DNA from: an uncultured Collinsella sp.
GTDB taxonomy: Bacteria; Actinomycetota; Coriobacteriia; Coriobacteriales; Coriobacteriaceae
Length of the DNA stretch: 8,804 nt
NCBI GenBank assembly: GCA_902495545.1
Contig: CABUXM010000079.1
Span: 1 to 8,804, forward strand
Direction: 5' to 3'
Under the pieces are notes generated by a model. That model saw nothing but the letters and a program-made list of their open reading frames with translations, did not search any database and was not told where the DNA came from. Numbering within the stretch: the first letter of the stretch is position 1; each line of letters opens with the position of its first letter. The position numbers and the translations under genes were made by a program. Of the stretch, positions 1-4,948 are shown piece after piece.

Positions 1-11
1 ACCTGCGGGTT

Positions 12-17
12 TATATT
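12..17 (+). promoter_or_regulatory. Possible -10 hexamer upstream of ptcA
   Basis: TATATT matches the sigma-70 type -10 consensus at five of six bases. Its -35 partner would lie off the left edge of the window, so the promoter cannot be checked. If used, it would give a 5' leader of roughly 145 bases that carries the shared ATGGTCTnGTCA word and a short dyad. No better -35/-10 pair was found between 20 and 171. This is a weak inference; the hexamer could also belong to the end of an upstream gene. Confidence 0.2.
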
Positions 18-93
18 GGTTTAGAGGGGGTGTAACTCCGTGAACGGTCTTTAATCCCGAATAAACTAGGTAAAAATTGCATACGGGTGAATG

Positions 94-105
94 ATGGTCT
101 TGTCA
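94..105 (+). promoter_or_regulatory. Shared motif ATGGTCTnGTCA, copy 1 (ptcA leader)
   Basis: The word reads ATGGTCTTGTCA and is followed by A. The same 12-mer, with one free base, recurs at 4551-4562 and 7912-7923, each time ahead of a gene of the agmatine pathway. The bases just upstream (CGGG at 84-87, then ATG before the word) also resemble copy 2. The upstream GACCAT arm seen at the other two copies is missing here. It lies 66 bases before the ptcA start. Whether it is a DNA operator or an RNA element is not decided by the sequence. Confidence 0.45.
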
Positions 106-109
106 ACAC

Positions 110-132
110 GAGGCGTGATGTTCGAGCGCCTC
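110..132 (+). promoter_or_regulatory. Short inverted repeat in ptcA leader
   Basis: GAGGCG (110-115) and CGCCTC (127-132) are perfect inverted arms around an 11-base spacer. They sit directly after the shared motif and about 25 bases before the ptcA ribosome-binding site. There is no T-run, so this is not a terminator. It could be an operator or a leader hairpin, or may occur by chance. Confidence 0.25.
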
Positions 133-171
133 ATAGTAATAGTCGGCAAGACCGGCGGAAAGGAAATCGAC

Positions 172-1245
172 ATGGCACTGCCTAAGGATTTCATCGACAC
201 CAACGACTTCACCAAAGAGCAGATCCTGGCTATCGAGGATCTTGGCCTGGCAATGAAGAAGGCCATCAAGGTTGACGGTTATTATCCGCACCTGCTCCGC
301 AACAAGAGCCTTGGCATGATCTTCCAGCAGGTCTCCACCCGCACTCGTCTTTCCTTCGAGACCGCTATGACCGACCTCGGCGGCCACGCCCAGTTCTACG
401 GCCCTGGCACCATCCAGCTCGGTGGCCACGAGTCCCTGGGCGACACCGCTCGCGTTATGGGCTCGCTGCTCGACATCATGATGGCTCGCGTTGACCGTCA
501 CAAGGACGTCGTCGGCCTCGCCGAGGGCTCCGCTGTGCCCGTCATCAACGGCATGTCTGAGTTCAACCATCCCACGCAGGAGATGGGCGACCTCATGACC
601 ATGCTCGAGAACCTCCCCGAGGGCAAGAAGATCGAGGACTGCACCTTGGCCTTCATCGGCGACGCCACCCAGGTCTGCGTCTCCCTCATGTTCATCGCCT
701 CCAAGGTCGGCATGAAGTTCGTCCAGTTTGGACCTAAGGGCCACCAGATCCCCGACGGCGGCCTGCACGTCGGCACCGTCGAGGAGCGCGCCGAGTTCGG
801 CAAGCAGATGATGGCCATCGCCGAGGAGAACTGCAAGGTCTCCGGTGGCTCCATCGTCATCTCCGACGACATCGAGTGCATCAAGGGCGCCGACTTCATC
901 TACACCGACGTGTGGTATGGCCTCTACGACGAGGAGGTCTCGGGCGAGAACTACATGGACGTGTTCTATCCCAAGTATCAGGTCACCATGGACATGATGA
1001 ACTTCGCCGGCCCCAACTCCAAGTTCATGCACTGCCTGCCGGCCACCCGCAACGAGGAGGTCGTCGACGAGGTCATGGACGATCCCGAGCGCTCCCTGTG
1101 CTGGGTCGAGGCCGAGAACCGCAAGCACTCCATCCGTGCTCTCCTTGCCGCTCTGGGCAAGCGCACTCCGCTCAACGACGAGGGTGTCGAGTACTCCGCC
1201 AAGGCCGAGCTTCACGCCGCTCTCGAGGCTCTCGAGCAGCTCTAA
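172..1245 (+). CDS. ptcA: Putrescine carbamoyltransferase (AgDI pathway)
   Basis: Predicted 357-residue cytoplasmic transcarbamylase. It converts N-carbamoylputrescine plus phosphate into putrescine and carbamoyl phosphate, the second step of agmatine fermentation. The carbamoyl-phosphate motif STRTR is at residues 55-59, HPTQ at 133-136 and HCLPATR at 287-293. The stretches SLGMIFQQ, GPGTIQLGGHE, VINGMSEFNHPTQE and TDVWYGLYDEE match, from memory, putrescine carbamoyltransferases of enterococci rather than ornithine transcarbamylases. The C-terminal helix-like segment (about 340-357) is kept; in the family it helps trimer assembly. I chose ATG 172 because GGAAAGGAA lies about 7 bases upstream. 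In-frame ATGs at 91, 94 and 118 have no ribosome-binding site and would add residues without homology. Downstream come the exchanger and the deiminase of the same pathway. Codon use is strongly C-ending, suggesting high expression. Function is confident from family recognition; substrate choice is inferred from context and those signatures. Confidence 0.95.
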   Translation: MALPKDFIDTNDFTKEQILAIEDLGLAMKKAIKVDGYYPHLLRNKSLGMIFQQVSTRTRLSFETAMTDLGGHAQFYGPGTIQLGGHESLGDTARVMGSLLDIMMARVDRHKDVVGLAEGSAVPVINGMSEFNHPTQEMGDLMTMLENLPEGKKIEDCTLAFIGDATQVCVSLMFIASKVGMKFVQFGPKGHQIPDGGLHVGTVEERAEFGKQMMAIAEENCKVSGGSIVISDDIECIKGADFIYTDVWYGLYDEEVSGENYMDVFYPKYQVTMDMMNFAGPNSKFMHCLPATRNEEVVDEVMDDPERSLCWVEAENRKHSIRALLAALGKRTPLNDEGVEYSAKAELHAALEALEQL

Positions 1246-1271
1246 GCCTCAAGGCTTTTAAAAGCACGTTT

Positions 1272-1304
1272 GCGGGCGGCGGATGCTCGTCTCCTGTCGC
1301 CCGC
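1272..1304 (+). repeat. Intergenic hairpin (ptcA-aguD1), first
   Basis: GCGGGCG (1272-1278) pairs with CGCCCGC (1298-1304), and one G-T pair extends the stem inward. No T-run follows, so it does not look like an intrinsic terminator. It lies in the 133-base gap between two genes of one presumed operon, where it could protect an mRNA end or mark a processing site. A minor hairpin (AGCC-TCAA-GGCT, 1245-1256) overlaps the ptcA stop and is followed by TTTTAAAA. Confidence 0.4.
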
Positions 1305-1307
1305 TCA

Positions 1308-1347
1308 CCGAGGCCCAAGCAATTGCCTTAATACCTTAGGGCCTCGG
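1308..1347 (+). repeat. Intergenic hairpin (ptcA-aguD1), second
   Basis: CCGAGGCCC (1308-1316) and GGGCCTCGG (1339-1347) form a perfect 9-base inverted repeat around a 22-base spacer. It ends about 20 bases before the aguD1 ribosome-binding site AAGGAG (1367-1372). No T-run follows. A role in leader structure or mRNA stability is an inference only. Confidence 0.45.
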
Positions 1348-1378
1348 ATCTGTCCAAGACTGAGCGAAGGAGCTCATC

Positions 1379-2818
1379 ATGAGCGACGGAAAGAAAAAGC
1401 TTTCCTTCTTGACGGTCATTTCGACCATCATCTGCGTCGTCTTCGTTTGCGAGGCCGCCGCACCTGCTGCCGCCATTGGCAACCAGCAGTTCTTCTGGTG
1501 GATCTTCCTGATCCTGACCTTCCTGCTTCCCTATGGCATGGTTGTCGCCGAGCTCGGCACCACCTATGACGGCGAGGGCGGCATTTACGACTGGGTGCGC
1601 GATGGCCTGGGCGACAAGTGGGGCGCCCGCATTTCGTACTACTACTGGGTTAACTACCCGCTGTGGATCGCCTCGCTGGCCACCATGTTCCCCGATATTC
1701 TGGGCATGGTCTTTGGCGTCGAGTTCAACCTGATCGCCAAGATGGGTATCGATCTTGCCTTTGTGTGGATTGTCTACCTCATGGGTCGCTCCAAGGCGGC
1801 CGACTCCGAGTGGGTCCTTAACGGTGGCGCCATCATCAAGGTCGCCGTTGCCGTTATCGTCGGCGCTTTGGGCATTTGGTATGCCATGGAGAACGGTTTT
1901 GCGAACGACATGTCCGCTGCCACCTTCCTGCCCGAGCTCACCAACACTAACGCTCTCGGCTACCTGTCCATCATTATCTTTAACTTCATGGGCTTCGAGG
2001 TCATCTGCACCATGACCGACGACATGGCCGATCCCGCTCGCGATATCCCCAAGGCTATTATCGTCGGTGGCCTGTCCATCGCCGTGATCTACCTGTTCGC
2101 TGGCTTTGGCATCGGCGCCGCTGTGCCGGCCGACTCCATCGATCCCGACTACGGCATGATCGTCGCAGTCCAGACCATGGTGGGCGACTCCATGATCTTT
2201 AAGGTCATCTGCATCGCCTTCCTGATCACCCTGTTCGCCAACATGGCTGCCTGGTCCTTCGGCGTCAACTCCGTCGCTCGCTACGCTGCCGAGCACGGCA
2301 ACATGCCCAAGGTCTTCGCCTCGATGATCTCGGATGACGACATGCCCAACGGCGCCAACCTGGTCAACGCCATCGTTGCCTCCCTGGTGCTGTGCCTGCA
2401 GCTCGTTCCCATCGACGCCATCTCCAACGGTGTCTTCTGGATGCTCTTCGGCACCTCCGTCGTCTTCCTGCTGCTGACCTACATCCCGATGTTCCCGGCG
2501 TTCCTCAACCTTCGTAAGAACGACCCGAACCGTGAGCGCATCTTCACGTTCCCGTTCAAGGGCGCCATGATGAAGGTCATGCTGGCCATCCCCTGCATCG
2601 AGCTGGTCCTGGCCATCGTCGCAACCCTGGTTCCGTTCTCCGCCGCTGAAATTGGCGACAAGCTCCCGATGATCGTCATCTTTATCGTGCTCGTGCTCAT
2701 CGGCGAGGTCGTCCGCGTCGTCAGCGCCAAGGGCCGCAAGGAAGAGTACAAGGGTCTGACCCCTGAGCTCGCAGCCCAGCGTCTCGCTGAGGAGGCCGCC
2801 GAGGCCGAGGAGAACTAG
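1379..2818 (+). CDS. aguD: APC exchanger, probable agmatine/putrescine antiporter 1
   Basis: A 479-residue integral membrane protein with about 12 hydrophobic segments. The first segment starts near residue 10 (TVISTIICVVFVCEAAAP). The motif GEGGIYDWVRDGLGDKWGAR (about residues 64-83) and the pattern around FFWWIFLILTFLLPYGMVVAELGT resemble the glutamate:GABA antiporter (GadC-like) branch of the amino acid-polyamine-organocation superfamily. Lying between putrescine carbamoyltransferase and agmatine deiminase, it most likely swaps agmatine for putrescine across the cytoplasmic membrane, as AguD does in AgDI clusters; that substrate is inferred. The C-terminal tail after residue about 445 is hydrophilic and rich in Glu and Ala. 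ATG 1379 has AAGGAG at 1367-1372. Codon use is strongly C-ending, unlike the paralogue at 4938-6347, to which it is closely similar through the first three membrane segments. Confidence 0.88.
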   Translation: MSDGKKKLSFLTVISTIICVVFVCEAAAPAAAIGNQQFFWWIFLILTFLLPYGMVVAELGTTYDGEGGIYDWVRDGLGDKWGARISYYYWVNYPLWIASLATMFPDILGMVFGVEFNLIAKMGIDLAFVWIVYLMGRSKAADSEWVLNGGAIIKVAVAVIVGALGIWYAMENGFANDMSAATFLPELTNTNALGYLSIIIFNFMGFEVICTMTDDMADPARDIPKAIIVGGLSIAVIYLFAGFGIGAAVPADSIDPDYGMIVAVQTMVGDSMIFKVICIAFLITLFANMAAWSFGVNSVARYAAEHGNMPKVFASMISDDDMPNGANLVNAIVASLVLCLQLVPIDAISNGVFWMLFGTSVVFLLLTYIPMFPAFLNLRKNDPNRERIFTFPFKGAMMKVMLAIPCIELVLAIVATLVPFSAAEIGDKLPMIVIFIVLVLIGEVVRVVSAKGRKEEYKGLTPELAAQRLAEEAAEAEEN

Positions 2819-2868
2819 AGCACCCGGTTCTGGGGCTCCAACCCTCCTCGTGTACCAACGCGCGCTTC

Positions 2869-2930
2869 GTCGGGCTTGTCGCTCCCGACTCCGGGCACTC
2901 TAGCCTCTTCGGAGGCGTGCCCAAGCGACA
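2869..2930 (+). promoter_or_regulatory. Nested and competing hairpins after aguD1
   Basis: TGTCGCT (2877-2883) pairs with AGCGACA (2924-2930). Inside lie GGGCAC (2893-2898) with GTGCCC (2917-2922), and a CCTC-TTCG-GAGG hairpin (2904-2915) with a stable C(UUCG)G tetraloop. A rival hairpin, GTCGGG (2869-2874) with CCCGAC (2884-2889), places TGTCGCT in its loop, so the two folds exclude each other or form a pseudoknot. No T-run follows. This is seen directly in the sequence; a regulatory switch is only an inference. Confidence 0.45.
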
Positions 2931-2950
2931 GGTTTGCTAACCATTCCCCC

Positions 2951-2993
2951 GGGGTGGGTGTGAGCGATAGCTCCGGTAACCACCGCCCACCCC
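2951..2993 (+). promoter_or_regulatory. G/C-rich hairpin between aguD1 and aguA1
   Basis: The arms GGGGTGGGTG (2951-2960) and CCGCCCACCCC (ending 2993) give a stem of about 10 pairs with one wobble. Inside is a small GAGC-GATA-GCTC hairpin (2962-2973). What follows is AATCTCTCTT, not a T-run, so it is not a standard intrinsic terminator. It is one of a series of structures filling this 368-base gap, which holds no convincing gene. Confidence 0.5.
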
Positions 2994-3052
2994 AATCTCT
3001 CTTCCGTATCCTTCGTGCGTTTTGTCTCCGCGCACTTGGTTACGTCGTCGCT

Positions 3053-3115
3053 TGCCGGTGCGATTCCGTGAAAACCGGCACCGGGCGCCCCGACCTTTGC
3101 CGGGGAACGGGCGCC
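3053..3115 (+). promoter_or_regulatory. Two tandem hairpins upstream of aguA1
   Basis: TGCCGGT (3053-3059) pairs with ACCGGCA (3074-3080) around a 14-base loop. Directly after it GGCGCCC (3084-3090) pairs with GGGCGCC (3109-3115). The second has an alternative inner pairing, CCCCG with CGGGG. The first hairpin superficially resembles part of a cobalamin riboswitch, but no B12 box was found. Function unknown. Confidence 0.4.
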
Positions 3116-3134
3116 TACCATCTCTTGGTTTTAG

Positions 3135-3157
3135 GCTGCGGGTAACCCGCCCGCAGC
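3135..3157 (+). promoter_or_regulatory. Hairpin just upstream of the aguA1 ribosome-binding site
   Basis: GCTGCGGG (3135-3142) pairs with CCCGCAGC (3150-3157) around a 7-base loop. A shifted alternative, GCGGG-TAA-CCCGC (3138-3150), uses the same bases. The ribosome-binding site GGAGGA (3175-3180) starts 17 bases later. It could define a stable 5' end or influence translation of aguA1; the sequence alone does not say which. Confidence 0.4.
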
Positions 3158-3186
3158 AAGCGATCGTTCGATTTGGAGGAAATCTT

Positions 3187-4392
3187 ATGCGTACGATCAC
3201 CGAGTCCGAGTCCACCCCCAAGGCCGACGGCTTCTTCATGCCCGCCGAGTTCGCCCCGCAGGATCGCGTGTGGATGGGCTGGCCCCACCGCACCGACACC
3301 TGGGCCCACGGCGCCAAGCCGGCCCAGAAGCAGTATGCCGCCATCGCCCGCGCCATCTCCGAGTTCACCCCGGTCTATATGTGCGCCAACCAGGTCGACT
3401 ACGCCAACTGCAAGGCCGTCTTCGAGAACGACGAGAACGTCACCGTCATCGAGATGACCACCGACGACGCCTGGTTCCGCGACACCGCTGCCACCTACGT
3501 CATCAACGGCAAGGGCGAGAAGCGCGCCAACCACTGGCACTTCAACGCCTACGGCGGCCTCGTCGACGGCCTGTACTTCCCGTGGGACAAGGACGAGCAG
3601 ATCGCCCTCAAGATGGCTGAGCTCTCCGGCTGCCGCCGCTATCGTCCCGATGACATGATCCTCGAGGGCGGCTCCATCACCGTCGACGGCGAGGGCACCC
3701 TTGTCGTGACCGACCAGTGCCTGCTTTCCCCGGGCCGCACCTGCTCTGCGGTGCTCGAGGAGGAAGAGGATCCCGAGTCCATCTGGCCCAAGTACCACAA
3801 GAAGTTTGAGCCCTGGAGCGAGGAGCTTCGCGCCTACATGGACGAGCACCTCAAGGATTACCTGGGTGTCGAGAAGGTCATCTGGGTCAAGGAGGGCATC
3901 GACCCCGAGGAGACCAACGGCCACATCGACGACGTCGCCACGTTCATCGCCCCGGGCGTCATGGCCTGCATCTGGACCGACGATCCCGAGTATCCGTTCT
4001 ACGAGCAGTGCCACGCTGCCTACGAGACCCTCTCCAACGCCGTTGACGCCAAGGGCCGCAAGATGAAGGTCTACAAGCTCTGCATGCCCGTGAACCCGCT
4101 GTTCATGGACCAGGCTTCCTGCGACACCATCGACGCCGACGAGAACGCCGAGCCGCGCGTCCCCGACGAGCCGCTGATCGCCTCTTACATGAACTACCTG
4201 GTCACCAACCACGGCGTTATCGTCCCGCAGTACGGCGACGAGAACGACCAGCTGGCCGTTGACACGCTCCAGAAGATCTACGACGAGGTCTGGGGCGAGG
4301 GCGTCTACAAGTGCGTCGGCGTTCAGTCCGAGCAGGTCGTCTTCGGCGGCGGCAACATCCACTGCATTACGCAGCAGGAGCCGTCCGCGTAA
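3187..4392 (+). CDS. aguA: Agmatine deiminase 1, divergent form with insertion
   Basis: A 401-residue cytoplasmic enzyme of the guanidino-group modifying superfamily (peptidyl-arginine deiminase type). It hydrolyses agmatine to N-carbamoylputrescine and ammonia, the first step of the pathway. Family catalytic elements are present: WFRD with Asp99, NGHIDD with His246, and GGGNIHCITQQEP with nucleophile Cys393. Two features are odd. The loop after the catalytic Asp reads RDTAATYV, where the family, and the second copy in this window, has Gly-Pro at 101-102. There is also an insertion of 25 residues (about 185-213, including EEEEDP) relative to AguA2, making it longer than the usual 365-370. ATG 3187 is chosen because GGAGGA (3175-3180) precedes it; the frame stays open upstream to about 3022, but that part shows no homology. 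It probably works with the preceding exchanger and carbamoyltransferase. Agmatine is the likely substrate, though a related guanidino compound is possible. Confidence 0.92.
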   Translation: MRTITESESTPKADGFFMPAEFAPQDRVWMGWPHRTDTWAHGAKPAQKQYAAIARAISEFTPVYMCANQVDYANCKAVFENDENVTVIEMTTDDAWFRDTAATYVINGKGEKRANHWHFNAYGGLVDGLYFPWDKDEQIALKMAELSGCRRYRPDDMILEGGSITVDGEGTLVVTDQCLLSPGRTCSAVLEEEEDPESIWPKYHKKFEPWSEELRAYMDEHLKDYLGVEKVIWVKEGIDPEETNGHIDDVATFIAPGVMACIWTDDPEYPFYEQCHAAYETLSNAVDAKGRKMKVYKLCMPVNPLFMDQASCDTIDADENAEPRVPDEPLIASYMNYLVTNHGVIVPQYGDENDQLAVDTLQKIYDEVWGEGVYKCVGVQSEQVVFGGGNIHCITQQEPSA

Positions 4393-4404
4393 TTGTCTGG
4401 CTTC

Positions 4405-4491
4405 CTGAGGCACGGCACCTTCCCGTTCATTCGTCGCTTGCGTACCAAAGTACGCGGCGCTCCTCTTTCACGGGAATCTGCCGCACCTCAG
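4405..4491 (+). repeat. Large imperfect palindrome after aguA1
   Basis: The arms at 4405-4426 and 4470-4491 (22 bases each) match at 18 positions: CTGAGG, CGGCA and TTCCCGT pair, with two 2-base mismatches. In the centre, GCGTAC-CAAA-GTACGC (4440-4455) is a perfect small hairpin. It starts 12 bases after the aguA1 stop, and its last base abuts the next inverted repeat exactly. No T-run follows. Its compact dyad shape resembles a REP-like intergenic repeat unit; that needs a genome-wide count and is an inference. Confidence 0.5.
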
Positions 4492-4590
4492 AAACCCAGC
4501 CGATCAATCGGACAGTCGGTGAATCGCACCGTGACCATCTCGGGGCATTGATGGTCTGGTCACTTGATGTCTTGGTCGGCTGGGTTTTTC
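4492..4590 (+). terminator. Branched intrinsic terminator after aguA1
   Basis: The arms at 4492-4507 (starting AAACCCAGCC) and 4572-4587 form a 16-pair stem with a single G-T wobble, followed by the T-run at 4585-4589. The 64 bases inside are not a simple loop. They hold a CGGTG-AATCG-CACCG hairpin (4517-4531) and a GTGACCA/TGGTCAC dyad (4531-4537 and 4557-4563), so the RNA would form a three-way junction closed by the terminator stem. It most likely ends the aguA1 transcript. The insert could allow a ligand- or protein-dependent decision, which is speculative. Confidence 0.65.
4551..4562 (+). promoter_or_regulatory. Shared motif ATGGTCTnGTCA, copy 2
   Basis: The word reads ATGGTCTGGTCA. It is preceded by GACCAT (4533-4538) and CTCGGGGC (4539-4546), the same elements in the same order as at copy 3 (7880-7923) but closer together. 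GACCAT and ATGGTC are inverted arms 12 bases apart. The site lies inside the branched terminator structure, 375 bases ahead of the aguD2 start. Confidence 0.45.
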
Positions 4591-4593
4591 TTT

Positions 4594-4625
4594 GGGCACT
4601 CCGTTGCCTCCACTTCGGAGTGCCC
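4594..4625 (+). repeat. Perfect 10-base hairpin downstream of the terminator
   Basis: GGGCACTCCG (4594-4603) and CGGAGTGCCC (4616-4625) are perfect inverted arms around a 12-base loop. It begins 4 bases after the terminator T-run. Only CTTT follows, so a second terminator is doubtful. It is part of the palindrome-rich block 4405-4712. Confidence 0.5.
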
Positions 4626-4639
4626 GCCTCTTTGATTGA

Positions 4640-4712
4640 GCACGCGTCTGATCTGGGATTTATTGCGGGTTAGGCCAATTGTTCGCTTGAATTTCCCAGG
4701 TCAGACGCGTGC
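4640..4712 (+). repeat. 19-base inverted repeat with 35-base loop
   Basis: The arms at 4640-4658 (GCACGCGTCTGATCTGGGA) and 4694-4712 pair at all 19 positions, one as a G-T wobble. The spacer is AT-richer. No T-run follows. It could be a structured leader RNA for aguD2, or the two ends of a small inserted element. No duplicated target site was seen. Confidence 0.5.
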
Positions 4713-4765
4713 CCAATTGCCGAAAGTTTCCGGTCGCAAACGCGGCCGTTTTGATCGGAGTATTT

Positions 4766-4948
4766 ATGTACCAGCGTATCGTTATCTACACGCGCCTGTT
4801 CCGCGAGCGTTGGTTCAACAATTGCATCCTCTCTTCTCTTTGGGATGGCACCTGCACCGGTGACGCGGCCTGCAACCCTACCTTGGGCTGCGCCTTCGGT
4901 ACAGATGCCATCCTTTTTGCTGTAGGGGGAGCGTGTCGTGGCAGGTAA
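4766..4948 (+). CDS. Doubtful 60-residue leader ORF overlapping the aguD2 start
   Basis: ATG 4766 has GGAG at 4757-4760. The frame encodes 60 residues (MYQRIVIYTRLFRERWF...) rich in Arg and with five Cys. It stops at TAA 4946-4948, 8 bases inside aguD2, so translation of the two could be coupled. The terminator-like hairpin 4842-4918 lies within it, as expected for an attenuation leader. I recognise no family, codon bias is only moderate, and no run of a single regulatory codon stands out. It may well be a chance open frame. Confidence 0.2.
   Translation: MYQRIVIYTRLFRERWFNNCILSSLWDGTCTGDAACNPTLGCAFGTDAILFAVGGACRGR
4842..4918 (+). terminator. Terminator-like hairpin (possible attenuator) before aguD2
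   Basis: GGATGGCA (4843-4850) pairs with TGCCATCC (4906-4913). The stem continues inward through 4852-4860 with 4896-4904, giving about 17 pairs broken by two C-A mismatches, around a 35-base inner region. TTTTT (4914-4918) follows at once. The T-run ends only 5 bases before the aguD2 ribosome-binding site AGGGGGAG (4924-4931). A terminator directly ahead of a start site suggests transcription attenuation of the exchanger gene. That is an inference; five Ts is a modest tract. Confidence 0.5.

Noticed and set aside
91..171. Upstream extension of ptcA starting at ATG 91.
   Set aside because: It has no ribosome-binding site, adds residues without family match and would run through the shared motif. 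ATG 172 has a good site and matches the family length.
103..1215. Long antisense open frame (370 codons) opposite ptcA, with similar ones at 1328-2296, 3115-4413 and 7921-8766.
   Set aside because: They mirror genes with strongly C-ending codons, which leaves few stops on the other strand. Their products are low-complexity Leu/Val/Gly/Asp/His sequence with no recognisable domain, while the plus-strand frames encode clear enzymes and a transporter.
3040..3085. tRNA-like T arm around GGTGCGATTCCG.
   Set aside because: The T-loop consensus is not met, and no acceptor, D or anticodon arms can be placed around it.
3051..3120. Cobalamin riboswitch, suggested by GCCGGTGCGATTCCG and the following pairing.
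   Set aside because: No B12 box or the rest of the conserved core was found, and the neighbouring gene has no link to cobalamin. The similarity is confined to one hairpin.
3022..3186. Upstream extension of aguA1 by 55 codons.
   Set aside because: The translated part is Arg/Pro-rich and unlike any deiminase, it covers hairpins, and the strong GGAGGA site selects ATG 3187.
4640..4712. Terminal inverted repeats of an insertion sequence.
   Set aside because: Only 35 bases lie between the arms, with no transposase and no visible target duplication, so it is listed as a plain inverted repeat.
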